Assembly (NCBI RefSeq): GCF_016839145.1 | Contig: NZ_CP069303.1 | Location: 2,108,001-2,172,000 of the forward strand | DNA: 64,000 bases | Direction of reading: 5' to 3' | Source of the DNA: Shinella sp. PSBB067 | Lineage (GTDB): Bacteria; Pseudomonadota; Alphaproteobacteria; Rhizobiales; Rhizobiaceae | Shown: positions 46,368-57,316 of the stretch, piece by piece | How the letters are laid out: each line of letters opens with the position of its first letter | Position numbering within the stretch: position 1 is the stretch's first letter | Position numbers and translations under genes: made by a program | Notes under the pieces: model-generated | The model's database searches: none | What the model was told of the DNA's origin: nothing | The model's input: the letters and a program-made list of their open reading frames with translations, nothing else

Positions 46368-46758
46368 GCATCACCTTCAAGGCCGGAAGGCATGCGTCGT
46401 CACGCTCACACACGCGACGCGGCAAACCATACTCCGGATACAACACTGAATGATTGCTCGGCACTACACGCAATCTGGACGACTTACCCTGCCCGAACCT
46501 TGCGTTGCCTGTCTCGAATCATCATTTAAAATCAGTGTATAACGGCAGAGTCACGACGCCAGCCCCCGCCTTCCCATTTTCTCCGCCCGGTTGTGGACAG
46601 AGGTTGTCAAAAAGATTCAGGTCGAAGGCTTAAGGGACTCTGCGCAAAGAGCTTTTCGCAAGTGTCCACAGGGGTGAAAAATTTATTAAAAAAAACGGTT
46701 GGCGCGATGTGAATCACGCCAACCGAGGCTTTAGGGTCGAAACCTGTTCCGAAACGGT
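46368..46758. other. 390-base intergenic region with inverted DnaA-box-like motifs
   Basis: No gene is supported. It contains the inverted pair TGTGGACA (46592-46599) and TGTCCACA (46663-46670), each matching the DnaA box at 7 of 9 positions over its extended sequence, followed by an AT-rich run (46677-46695) that also serves as the ubiK terminator T-tract. No oriC marker gene such as hemE is nearby. Confidence 0.4.
46688..46725 (-). terminator. ubiK: ubiK terminator
   Basis: CGGTTGGCG and CGCCAACCG (46696-46704 and 46717-46725) around 12 bases, followed on the minus strand by eight T. Confidence 0.88.
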
Positions 46759-47016
46759 TCAGCTACCGGCGGCAAGGCGGGCTTCGAGGGCCTCGATCCG
46801 CTTGAGGAGCGCGTCGTTTTCATCGCGGGCCTTGATGGCCATTTCGCGCACCGCCTCGAATTCCTCGCGCTTGACGAGGTCCATGCCGTTGATGAAGCGC
46901 TCGGCCTGCGCGCGGAACACGGTCTCGGCTTCCTTGCGCACGCCCTGCGCCGCCCCGGCGGCATCGGTCATCAGTTTGGCGAAGTCGTCGAGAATGCGGT
47001 TGGCACCGGTGGTCAT
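46759..47016 (-). CDS. ubiK: UbiK-like accessory factor (BMFP domain)
   Basis: 85 residues. ANRILDDFAKLMTDAAGAAQ, then a C-terminal coiled coil DENDALLKRIEALEARL, as in UbiK/YqiC proteins, which assist aerobic ubiquinone synthesis in enterobacteria and bind membranes. Rhizobial members share the pattern; the ubiquinone role is inferred. Divergent from lgt. Confidence 0.88.
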   Translation of the reverse strand: MTTGANRILDDFAKLMTDAAGAAQGVRKEAETVFRAQAERFINGMDLVKREEFEAVREMAIKARDENDALLKRIEALEARLAAGS

Positions 47017-47224
47017 GGCCTGCCCTCCTGGGGTGTCGCTGGTCCTTGCGGGCCGTTACCGCCCGCGTCATGCAACTGAGGTAGGGTCTCGCGCGGCCGC
47101 TTGCAAGCGGATTCCGGTGGATCGCGGCGCGTCAGGCCGCCGCGCGGCCGCCGATCGCGATTTCCCGCCTTGACCCTGCCGCAAGGCGTCGCCATCTTCC
47201 GCGCAAACTAGGAAGACCCGAGCC

Positions 47225-48067
47225 TTGACGAACATCGCGCAGCTTTTCGCCCTCATGCCCTATCCCGAGATCGACCCGGTCGCCTTCTCGATCGGACCGG
47301 TCGACGTGCACTGGTACGGCATCGCCTATGTCGTCGGCATCATGCTCGGCTGGCTCTACGCCCGCAGCCTGATCGAGACGCCGCGGCTATGGGCCGGCGA
47401 GGCGCCGCTGGCGCGCGCCCAGCTCGACGACTTCCTCGTCTGGGCCGCCGTCGGCATCATCCTCGGCGGCCGCCTCGGCTACATCCTCTTCTACGATTTT
47501 CCGAACGTCGCCGCCGACCCGCTGCGCGCCCTGAAGGTCTGGAACGGCGGCATGTCGTTCCACGGCGGCTTTGCCGGCACGACGCTCGCCATGATCCTAT
47601 TCGCCCGGCGAAACGGCATCCCGATCTGGAGCCTGTTCGACATCGTCGCCGCCGTGGTGCCGATCGGCCTCTTCTTCGGCCGCATCGCCAATTTCGTCAA
47701 TGGCGAGCTGTGGGGGCGCCTTTCCGATGCGCCCTGGGCCGTTATCTTTCCGGAAGCCGGCCCCTTCGCCCGCCATCCGAGCCAGCTCTACGAGGCCGGC
47801 CTCGAAGGCATCGTGCTGCTCGCAATCCTTGCGCTCGCCATCTACCGCTTCGGTGCGCTCAAGCGCCCCGGCCTCGTCACCGGCCTCTTCGTCTGCGGCT
47901 ACGCGCTCTCGCGCATTACGGTGGAGTTCTTCCGCGAACCGGACCCGCAGCTCGGCTATCTCTTCGGCGGCTGGGTCACCATGGGCATGCTGCTGTCGCT
48001 GCCCATGCTTCTCGTCGGCCTGTGGGCGATCTTCCGCGCCCGCCCGGCCGAACCCGCCAAGGCCTGA
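47225..48067 (+). CDS. lgt: prolipoprotein diacylglyceryl transferase
   Basis: 280 residues, about seven spans. [18 protein letters not shown], the catalytic-site HGGFAGT and the Lgt signature region [13 protein letters not shown] are present, with [13 protein letters not shown] later. It transfers diacylglycerol to the lipobox Cys of prolipoproteins at the inner membrane; two lipobox proteins are encoded downstream in this window. The start is TTG at 47225; ATG at 47255 is a shorter option. First of a likely operon with the methyltransferase and pgeF. Confidence 0.93.
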   Translation: MTNIAQLFALMPYPEIDPVAFSIGPVDVHWYGIAYVVGIMLGWLYARSLIETPRLWAGEAPLARAQLDDFLVWAAVGIILGGRLGYILFYDFPNVAADPLRALKVWNGGMSFHGGFAGTTLAMILFARRNGIPIWSLFDIVAAVVPIGLFFGRIANFVNGELWGRLSDAPWAVIFPEAGPFARHPSQLYEAGLEGIVLLAILALAIYRFGALKRPGLVTGLFVCGYALSRITVEFFREPDPQLGYLFGGWVTMGMLLSLPMLLVGLWAIFRARPAEPAKA

Positions 48068-48082
48068 GCGGACAGGACGCCC

Positions 48083-49183
48083 ATGCCGACACCCCTCGCC
48101 CGCAAGATAAAGACGCTGATCCGCACCAACGGCCCCATCAGCGTCACCGATTACTTCGCCCTGTGCCTGGCCGACCCCGTCTACGGCTATTACCGCACGC
48201 GCGATCCCTTCGGCGAGGCCGGCGATTTCATCACCGCGCCGGAGGTCAGCCAGCTCTTCGGCGAGATGCTCGGCGTCTTCCTCGTCCATGCCTGGCAGAA
48301 GCATGGCGCGCCCGAAAATGTGCGCATCGCCGAGATCGGCCCCGGCCGCGGCACGATGATGGCCGACATGCTGCGCGTCATCTCCCGCATCGCCCCGCAG
48401 CTTTACGAAAGCGCGACGGTCCACCTCGTCGAGACGAGCCCGAAGCTGCGCGCCGTCCAGCAGGAGACGCTGGGCATGCACGCCGCCCGCGCAAGCTGGC
48501 ACGACAGTTTCGAGGAACTTCCCGAGGGCTTCGTGCTGCTCGCCGCCAACGAACTCTTCGACGCCATCCCGATCCGCCAGTTCATCAAGACGGCCTCCGG
48601 CTTCCGCGAGCGCCTGGTCGGCCTCGACGCGAACGACGAGCTGACCTTCGCCGCGGGCGTCGCGGGCATCGATCCGGCGCTCTTGCCGGGCCATCACAAG
48701 TCGGTCGAAAACGGCACGATCTTCGAGATCGCCCCGGCCCGCGAGGCCGTCATGGCGACGATCGGCGAGCGCATCGCCCGTTTCGGCGGCACGGCGACCA
48801 TCATCGACTACGGCCACGTCGTCACCGGTTTCGGCGATACGCTGCAGGCCGTCCTGAAGCACGATTTCGACCCGCCGCTCGCCCATCCCGGCGAGGCCGA
48901 CCTGACGAGCCATGTCGATTTCGAGCGTCTGGCCGGCGCCGCCGTCGCCGCGGGCCTCCATGTGCACGGCATGCTGCACCAGGGCGACTTCCTCGTCGGC
49001 CTCGGCATCGGCGAACGCGCCTCCGCCCTCGGCCGCAACCGCGACGAGACGACGCAGCAATCGATCCTGGCCGACGTCGACCGGCTCGCCGGTTCCGGCG
49101 CGGGAAAAATGGGCGACCTTTTCAAGGTCTTGGCGGTCGGCAGCGCGCCGCTGGCACTTTTTCCCTTCCGCCAGCCCGATTGA
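48083..49183 (+). CDS. SAM methyltransferase, COG1565 (NDUFAF7-like)
   Basis: 366 residues. DYFALCLADPVYGYY and GDFITAPEVSQLFGEM near the N-terminus, SAM site IAEIGPGRGTMMADML and ANELFDAIPIRQF are typical. Mitochondrial NDUFAF7 methylates an arginine of complex I; the bacterial target is unknown. It starts 16 bases after lgt and is followed by pgeF, a conserved order in Rhizobiales. Confidence 0.92.
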   Translation: MPTPLARKIKTLIRTNGPISVTDYFALCLADPVYGYYRTRDPFGEAGDFITAPEVSQLFGEMLGVFLVHAWQKHGAPENVRIAEIGPGRGTMMADMLRVISRIAPQLYESATVHLVETSPKLRAVQQETLGMHAARASWHDSFEELPEGFVLLAANELFDAIPIRQFIKTASGFRERLVGLDANDELTFAAGVAGIDPALLPGHHKSVENGTIFEIAPAREAVMATIGERIARFGGTATIIDYGHVVTGFGDTLQAVLKHDFDPPLAHPGEADLTSHVDFERLAGAAVAAGLHVHGMLHQGDFLVGLGIGERASALGRNRDETTQQSILADVDRLAGSGAGKMGDLFKVLAVGSAPLALFPFRQPD

Positions 49184-49282
49184 CACATCCCGCAAGGCCG
49201 GACAACATTCGGCTCGATTTGCCCATGCGTGCCCAGGCGAGATCCTTGCCGCGCGGCCCATCCCGAAGCCAGCCGAGAGACC

Positions 49283-50074
49283 ATGACAGACCAGGCGCGC
49301 CCCTCTCCCATCGAAAGCCCGCTGCTGGCGGAACGCGCCGGAAAAGCGGCCCGCCATGGATTCTTCACGCGCGCCGGCGGCGTCTCGAAGGGCATCTATC
49401 GCGGCCTCAATGTCGGCCTCGGCTCGAAGGACGAGCGCGCGGATGTCCACGAGAATCGCACCCGTGTCGCGCATTGGTTCTCCGTGGAGCCGGACCGGCT
49501 GGCGACCGTGCACCAGGTCCATTCGCCCGATGTGGTCGTGGTCGATGAACGTTACGACGGCGCCCGCCCCGAAGCGGACGCCCTCGTGACCGGCACGCCG
49601 GGCGTCGTGCTCGGCGTCCTCGCCGCCGATTGCGGCCCGATCCTGTTCTGCGACCCCGAGGCGCGCGTCGCCGGCGCCGCGCATGCCGGCTGGAAGGGCG
49701 CGCTCTACGGCGTCTTGGAAAACACCATCGCAGCCATGGAGAGGCTCGGAGCGAAGCGAAGGAACATCCTCGCCAGCCTCGGCCCCTCGATCAGCCGCCG
49801 GAACTACGAGGTCGGCCCGGAATTCGTCGAGCGCTTCCTGGGCGTGGACGGATCCTACGAGCGCTACTTCACGCCGTCCGCAAAGCCCGGCCATGCGATG
49901 TTCGACCTGCCGGGCCTGACGACGCAGCGCCTCAGCGATGCTGGCGTGACGGCCGAGAACCTCGATCTGTGCACCTATCCGGACGAGGAACGCTTCTTCT
50001 CCTACCGGCGCACGACCCACCGGCAGGAGCCCGACTACGGCCGCCAGATTTCCGCGATCATGATACGGGGCTGA
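49283..50074 (+). CDS. pgeF: peptidoglycan editing factor PgeF
   Basis: 263 residues, laccase-like (DUF152) fold with copper/zinc site residues in LAADCGPILF and GAAHAGWKGALYG. PgeF homologues remove misincorporated residues from muropeptide precursors and also show phenol oxidase activity in vitro. The ATG at 49283 follows GCCGAGAG; an earlier in-frame start at 49229 is unlikely. Follows the methyltransferase gene in the same direction. Confidence 0.92.
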   Translation: MTDQARPSPIESPLLAERAGKAARHGFFTRAGGVSKGIYRGLNVGLGSKDERADVHENRTRVAHWFSVEPDRLATVHQVHSPDVVVVDERYDGARPEADALVTGTPGVVLGVLAADCGPILFCDPEARVAGAAHAGWKGALYGVLENTIAAMERLGAKRRNILASLGPSISRRNYEVGPEFVERFLGVDGSYERYFTPSAKPGHAMFDLPGLTTQRLSDAGVTAENLDLCTYPDEERFFSYRRTTHRQEPDYGRQISAIMIRG

Positions 50075-50101
50075 AACCCCGCAAGCGAAGGAGACACCGC
50101 C

Positions 50102-51253
50102 ATGGCACTTCACTTCGACAGCGAGGAATACGCCAATCGCCTCCAGCGCCTGACCGCCCGCATGCGCGAGGAGAAGCTCGACGCGATGCTGCTCTTCGCA
50201 CAGGAGAGCATGTACTGGCTGACGGGCTACGACACGTTCGGCTATTGCTTCTTCCAGACGCTCGTCGTGAAGGCGGACGGCAGCATGGTGCTGATGACGC
50301 GCTCGGCGGACCTGCGCCAGGCGCGCCACACCTCCAATATCGAGAAGATCGAGGTCTGGATCGACCGCGTGAACGCGGACCCGACCATGGACCTGAAGAA
50401 CCTGCTGTCCGATCTCGACCTTCTCGGCTGCCGCATCGGCGTGGAATACGACACGCACGGCCTGACCGGCCGCAACGCCCGCCTCCTCGACAACCAGCTC
50501 CAGAGTTTCGGCGAGATCGTCGACGCCTCGGCGCTCGTCAGCCGCCTGCGCCTGATCAAGAGCCCGGCGGAGATCGCCTATGTCGAGCGCGCGGCCGCCC
50601 TTTCCGACGAGGCGCTGGATGCCGCCCTGCCGCTGATCGTGCCGGGCGGCGACGAGGCGGCGATCCTGGCGGCGCTGCAAAATGCCGTGCTGGCCGGCGG
50701 CGGCGACTACGCCGCCAACGAATTCGTCATCGGCTCGGGCGCCGATGCCCTGCTCTGCCGCTCCAAGTCCGGCCGCCGCCGGCTCGACGCGTCGGACCAG
50801 CTCAGCCTGCAATGGGCCGGCGTCAGCGCGCGCTACCATGCGCCGATGATGCGCACCGCCGTGATCGGCGAGCCGAGCAACCGCCACCGCGAGCTCTACA
50901 GCGCCTGCCGCGAAGCCATGCAGGCGATGGAAATGGTGCTGCGGCCCGGCAATACCTTCGGCACCGTCTTCGAGACCTTCGCCCGCATCGTCGACGAGCG
51001 CGGCCTTGCCCGCAACCGGCTGAACTCCTGCGGCTATTCCGTCGGCGCGCGCTTCGCCCCCTCCTGGATGGATCCGCAGATGTTCCTGATGGGCAACCCG
51101 CAGGAGATCGAGCCGAACATGTCGCTCTTCGTGCACACGATCATTCTGGATTCCGACAGCGGCACCGCCATGACGCTCGGCCAGACCTATCTCACCACGA
51201 CCGACACGCCGAAGGCGCTGTCGCGCTACGGCCTCGACTTCATCGAGGCCTGA
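50102..51253 (+). CDS. M24-fold protein (creatinase/DoeA-like)
   Basis: 383 residues. N-terminal creatinase-type domain (about 1-160) followed by a pita-bread M24 domain with GSGADALLCRSKSGRRR and GYSVGARFAPSW. The two metal Asp positions of aminopeptidases (DxG...SDITRT) read QWAG...APMMRT, so it probably does not bind two metals and may act like the metal-free creatinase group. A hydrolase of an N-alkylated or acetylated small compound is possible. GAAGGAGA precedes the ATG. Confidence 0.83.
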   Translation: MALHFDSEEYANRLQRLTARMREEKLDAMLLFAQESMYWLTGYDTFGYCFFQTLVVKADGSMVLMTRSADLRQARHTSNIEKIEVWIDRVNADPTMDLKNLLSDLDLLGCRIGVEYDTHGLTGRNARLLDNQLQSFGEIVDASALVSRLRLIKSPAEIAYVERAAALSDEALDAALPLIVPGGDEAAILAALQNAVLAGGGDYAANEFVIGSGADALLCRSKSGRRRLDASDQLSLQWAGVSARYHAPMMRTAVIGEPSNRHRELYSACREAMQAMEMVLRPGNTFGTVFETFARIVDERGLARNRLNSCGYSVGARFAPSWMDPQMFLMGNPQEIEPNMSLFVHTIILDSDSGTAMTLGQTYLTTTDTPKALSRYGLDFIEA

Positions 51254-51355
51254 CGGGAGGATACCCGCAAGATCCTGCGGTTGACAGCGCATGGGCCGGA
51301 ACCGCATAAATCGTAGCGGGACAGAGGAGGCCAAAACCTCCTGAGGACACGGACG

Positions 51356-52147
51356 ATGACGATGCACGAGCTGACGAAGCGGCTGGCACTGATCGGTCTC
51401 ATTGCCACCCTTGCCGGCTGCAACAGCACCGACGCGCTCATTCCGCGCGCCGATGTCGGCAGCAACTTCGAGTCGCCGCCGGTGACGCAGAGCGACCTCG
51501 ACCAGATGAGCGCCGAGACAAGGCCCGCCTCCACCATGCCGGTCGCGACCGCCACGCAGCAGACCGCCTTCACCGCGCCGGCCGGCGCCGGCGGCTCGAC
51601 GGGTGAGGACACGGCCGGCACCCTGCAAGGCCAGGCCGACGCGCTCGCCCGCAACCAGGGCGGCCGCCGTCCTGCCCCGGTGGAGGAGGATTTCGCCCGC
51701 AAGTCGCTCGCCGCCGAGACCTCCGGCGGAACGCAGGACGTCGCCGCCCTGCCGAGCGCGACGGCGCAGGGCGCCGAGACGATCCGCTTCCTGCCGATCA
51801 TCGGCGCGCCCGTCGGGGCCGTCACGCCGCTGTCCAAGCGGCTCGGCGCCGAGGCCCGTTCGAGCGGGCTGACGATCCGCTCCGCCTCGGACAATTCCGC
51901 ACGGCATATCCTGAAGGGTTATTTCTCCGCCGTGAACGACAGCGGCAAGACCACCGTCGTCTATGTCTGGGACGTGCTCGACGGCAGCGGCGCGCGGCTG
52001 CACCGCATCCAGGGCCAGGAAACCGTGTCCGGCACCGCGGCCGATCCCTGGGCCGCCGTGCCCGCGGGCACGATGGAGGGCATAGCCGAGAAGACGATCC
52101 GCCAGTACCTCGACTGGCGCGGCTCCACGTCGGGTTCGACCCTTTGA
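51356..52147 (+). CDS. predicted lipoprotein of unknown function
   Basis: 263 residues. Signal sequence with lipobox LAGC (Cys about residue 22), a long Ala/Thr/Pro-rich linker and a C-terminal folded part with SDNSARHILKGYFSAV, TVVYVWDVLDGSGARLHR and GIAEKTIRQYLDW. Predicted to be lipidated by Lgt and anchored in the cell envelope. No family recognised; similar proteins next to prs are seen in Rhizobiaceae. Confidence 0.78.
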   Translation: MTMHELTKRLALIGLIATLAGCNSTDALIPRADVGSNFESPPVTQSDLDQMSAETRPASTMPVATATQQTAFTAPAGAGGSTGEDTAGTLQGQADALARNQGGRRPAPVEEDFARKSLAAETSGGTQDVAALPSATAQGAETIRFLPIIGAPVGAVTPLSKRLGAEARSSGLTIRSASDNSARHILKGYFSAVNDSGKTTVVYVWDVLDGSGARLHRIQGQETVSGTAADPWAAVPAGTMEGIAEKTIRQYLDWRGSTSGSTL

Positions 52148-52200
52148 AACGGTAAATCACAGCGAAATGCGAAGAATCGCTTTTCCAATGTGGCAAGGCC

Positions 52201-52229
52201 CTTGCATTCGAGGGTTCGGCCCCTTAAAC
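52201..52229 (+). promoter_or_regulatory. prs: prs promoter, CTTGCA-N17-TTAAAC
   Basis: CTTGCA (52201-52206) and TTAAAC (52224-52229) with a 17-base spacer, 35 bases before the prs ATG. Confidence 0.45.
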
Positions 52230-52263
52230 GCCCCCCATCAGCATAAGCACAGGCGGACCATAG

Positions 52264-53196
<933 letters not shown>

Positions 53197-53216
53197 TCGC
53201 GCGACGACCCCTTCAC

Positions 53217-53250
53217 AAAGCCCGCGCACCTCTGGTTGCGCGGGCTTTTT
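53217..53250 (+). terminator. prs: prs terminator
   Basis: AAAGCCCGCGCA pairs with TGCGCGGGCTTT around 8 bases, with a T-run to 53250. Confidence 0.9.
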
Positions 53251-53344
53251 CGTTTGGCAACCATCCCATGTTTTTTTGTTTCCCCCCGATACCGGTCGCG
53301 TCACTTTTGCGTTACGGTTCGACGAGATTCACTTGGAGGACTCC

Positions 53345-53932
53345 ATGATGTCGCCTTTCTTCCGTCGCCTGGCCGGACGCATAGCCATTCTTCTCGCCGC
53401 CGGCACGCTTGTTGCCGCCTGCACGGTCGAGGAAAGCGGCGGTGGCGGCTATCGTCCGCGCCCGCAGGCCTGCACCATGGAATACAATCCCGTCTGCGGC
53501 GCACGCGGCAACGACCTCCAGACCTTCGCCAACACCTGCGAGGCGCGCTCGAGCGGCTACCGCATCGTCGGTCGCGGCGAGTGCCGCCATGGCGGCCTGC
53601 CCGGCCCGCGCCCGGACGAAGGCCGCGCCTGCACGCGGGAATACGCGCCGGTCTGCGGCGCGAACGGCCGTGATCGCCAGACCTTCGCCAATGCCTGCGA
53701 AGCCCGCCGCAGCGGCTACGACGTCATCGGCCGCGGCGAATGCCAGGGCCGCCGCCCGGGCGGCAACGACTGGGGCAACGGCCGCGACCGCGACAACCAG
53801 CGCGCCTGCACCATGGAATACCGGCCGGTCTGCGCCCAGCGCGGCCGTGACCGCAAGACGTTCGGCAATGCATGCTCGGCCGACGCCGAGGGCTATCGCG
53901 TCGTCAGCCCGGGCGAATGCTCGGCCTACTGA
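53345..53932 (+). CDS. lipoprotein with three Kazal-type inhibitor domains
   Basis: 195 residues. Lipobox LVAAC with Cys26, then three Kazal-like repeats with cysteines at 43/51/65/80, 96/104/118/133 and 155/163/177/192, each spaced C-x7-C-x13-C-x14-C. Each repeat has four Cys rather than the six of animal Kazal domains. Short Gly/Arg-rich linkers separate them. Predicted to sit in the outer membrane and inhibit serine proteases; the target is unknown. GGAGGA lies 5 bases before the ATG. Confidence 0.87.
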   Translation: MMSPFFRRLAGRIAILLAAGTLVAACTVEESGGGGYRPRPQACTMEYNPVCGARGNDLQTFANTCEARSSGYRIVGRGECRHGGLPGPRPDEGRACTREYAPVCGANGRDRQTFANACEARRSGYDVIGRGECQGRRPGGNDWGNGRDRDNQRACTMEYRPVCAQRGRDRKTFGNACSADAEGYRVVSPGECSAY

Positions 53933-53955
53933 TTATCCAACCACGTAAAAACGAG

Positions 53956-53983
53956 GCCCCGCTGTTCCGGCAGCGGGGCTTTT
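53956..53983. terminator. bidirectional terminator
   Basis: GCCCCGCTG-TTCCGG-CAGCGGGGC with T after and A before, between the convergent Kazal and DUF779 genes. Confidence 0.85.
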
Positions 53984-53989
53984 GCCTGC

Positions 53990-54364
53990 TCAGCGCTCCG
54001 GCAGCGGGCAGGCCTCGCCGCCGCCGAAGAGGCGCGAACGGGTGAGGAAGCGTTTCTCGCGCCCGTTGTCGAGCGAAAACATGCCGCCCCTTCCGGGCAC
54101 CACGTCGATGATGAGCTGCGTGTGCTTCCACACGTCGAACTGGCTTTCGCTGATATAGACCGGCACACCGCCGATCTCGCCGAGCTTCACGTCCCGGTCG
54201 CCGACGATATAGTCGTCCGCCGGGTAGCACATCGGCGAGGAGCCGTCGCAGCAGCCGCCGGACTGGTGGAACAGGATTTCCGGATAATCCTTCTGGATCT
54301 CGCGGATGAGCGCGAGCGCGGCTTCGGTCGCCACGACGCGCGGCTCGCCTTTCGTCTCGGACAT
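53990..54364 (-). CDS. DUF779 protein, aldehyde dehydrogenase partner
   Basis: 124 residues. EILFHQSGGCCDGSSPMC has a Cys-rich loop that may bind metal, and the C-terminal SLDNGREKRFLTRSR is typical. DUF779 genes commonly follow acetaldehyde dehydrogenase genes; here it is 69 bases downstream of one on the same strand. Its role is not known. Confidence 0.88.
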   Translation of the reverse strand: MSETKGEPRVVATEAALALIREIQKDYPEILFHQSGGCCDGSSPMCYPADDYIVGDRDVKLGEIGGVPVYISESQFDVWKHTQLIIDVVPGRGGMFSLDNGREKRFLTRSRLFGGGEACPLPER

Positions 54365-54433
54365 GCGAGCTCTCCTTTCACGCGTTGTCCCTCCCCCCGA
54401 CGGGCGGGGAGAGGGAGCCTTGCAGGCGGTTGC

Positions 54434-55942
<1,509 letters not shown>

Positions 55943-56040
55943 GTCAATTCCTCCCATGAGAGGCCCGGATGGGCCGTCGGGAGGATGGTGCGGCGCTTCG
56001 CCGGTACGCGGTAGAGGGCCGCGGGCGATGGCATGCCCGA

Positions 56041-56060
56041 CTGTTTCAGATTTGAGACAG
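56041..56060. promoter_or_regulatory. candidate AcoR-like operator
   Basis: CTGTTTCA-GATT-TGAGACAG is an inverted repeat with one mismatch in 8, about 100 bases before the aldehyde dehydrogenase start and 33 bases beyond the 3' end of the AcoR-like gene. No -24/-12 promoter was found in the interval. Confidence 0.45.
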
Positions 56061-56092
56061 GCGCGGCACGCCGCCTGTGCTGCGTCGCAGCA

Positions 56093-57052
56093 TCAATTGA
56101 TCGAGAGCTTCTTCATCTTGCGGTACAGCGTCGCGCGGCTGATGCCGAGCAGGTCCGCCGCCTGGCTGACATTGCCGCCGGCGCGCGTCAGCACGCGGCG
56201 AAGCGCGGCGCGCTCCGCGTCGTCGAGGTCCCGCCCCTCCTCCGCCCGGTCCTCGTGCAGGAGATCGGATGCCGCAATGCCCGTGGCGATGCGCCGGTCG
56301 TCGAGGCCGAGCACCTGGCGGGCGGCGCGGGTGGCGCCGAGCACGAGGTCGTCGCGGTCGACGGCGAGCAGCGCCGGCGCCATGCGGCCCTCGACGGGCA
56401 CCAGCAGGATGCGGGCGGCGGAGAAAGCACGGCGGAAGAGCCCCGCCTCGATGCGCGCGGCGGCATCCCGCACCGCCTGCGAGAGGATCGACATGGTCAT
56501 GTCGTTCGCATCGTCGCGGCAGGTGGAAATGTCGATGGCGGCGGCGATGCGGCCGGTATGGTCGCGGATCGGCGCCGTCGTGCAGGAAAGGCCGGTATTG
56601 CGCGACAGGAAATGCTGGTCGCGCAAGATCAGCACCGGCCGCTCGTCGGCCAGCGCCGTGCCGATGCCGTTGGTGCCGACGCTCGCCTCGCTCCAGACCG
56701 TGCCGGACCACAGGCCGACGCCGCGGAAATCCCGGTCGTCGCCCGCCGCCCCGCGCCGTTCGAGCGCAATGCCGTTCTCGTCGGTGAGCAGCAGGCAGCA
56801 GCCGGCCTTGCCGACCGTCGCGAAGAGCCGGTCGAGTTCGCCGCGCGCCTCCTCGATCAGCGTGCTGGAACGCACGCGCGCCTGCCGGAACTCCGGCTCG
56901 CTCAGGCGCCAGGGCGTGCGGGCCTCCTCCGGCAGGAGGCCGTGAAGGGTCAGGCACCGGCGCCACGAGGCCGCAACCGGCGAACTCGCCGCGGCCGAGG
57001 CATGGGCTACCACGGTCTGCACATGATCCGCGTGATCGAAACGCACAGGCAT
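56093..57052 (-). CDS. AcoR-like GAF-Fis regulator lacking AAA+
   Basis: 319 residues. ASSPVAASWRRCLTLHGL and a GAF domain (about 70-190, GTNGIGTALAD and ISTCRDDANDM) match AcoR activators, and the C-terminus is a Fis helix GNVSQAADLLGISRATLYRKMKKL. The sigma-54 AAA+ module that normally lies between them is absent, so it cannot act in the usual way. The start at 57052 has GGGAGGAG upstream. It lies just upstream of the aldehyde dehydrogenase on the same strand. Confidence 0.87.
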   Translation of the reverse strand: MPVRFDHADHVQTVVAHASAAASSPVAASWRRCLTLHGLLPEEARTPWRLSEPEFRQARVRSSTLIEEARGELDRLFATVGKAGCCLLLTDENGIALERRGAAGDDRDFRGVGLWSGTVWSEASVGTNGIGTALADERPVLILRDQHFLSRNTGLSCTTAPIRDHTGRIAAAIDISTCRDDANDMTMSILSQAVRDAAARIEAGLFRRAFSAARILLVPVEGRMAPALLAVDRDDLVLGATRAARQVLGLDDRRIATGIAASDLLHEDRAEEGRDLDDAERAALRRVLTRAGGNVSQAADLLGISRATLYRKMKKLSIN

Positions 57053-57316
57053 CCGCTCTCCTCCCGAAGGCATCCGACCGATCGTCGCAACAGAATACAA
57101 CGCTCGAAGACTATAGCCCTGTTTCCACCGGCTGGTCCAGCCGGACGAAGGTTCAAAGGATGAAGCGAGCCGCCGCCCACCCGTCCTGCCACCGCCTTCT
57201 CCCGCAACCGGGGCGGAGGGGACATGCCGTGCTTGTCGATCGCCCCCCACAACCCTGTTCCCAAGCCCCGCGCCGCCTGTTACCAGTGCACGTCCTTTTT
57301 TATTATCGATCCTGCC

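Noticed and set aside
46368..46758. Chromosomal replication origin
   Set aside because: Only two imperfect DnaA-like boxes and none of the usual rhizobial oriC neighbours such as hemE.
47597..52003. 1,468-codon open frame on the minus strand
   Set aside because: It is antisense to lgt, the methyltransferase, pgeF, the M24 protein and the lipoprotein, all with clear family motifs; its Arg/Ala/Asp-rich translation is typical of high-GC antisense frames.
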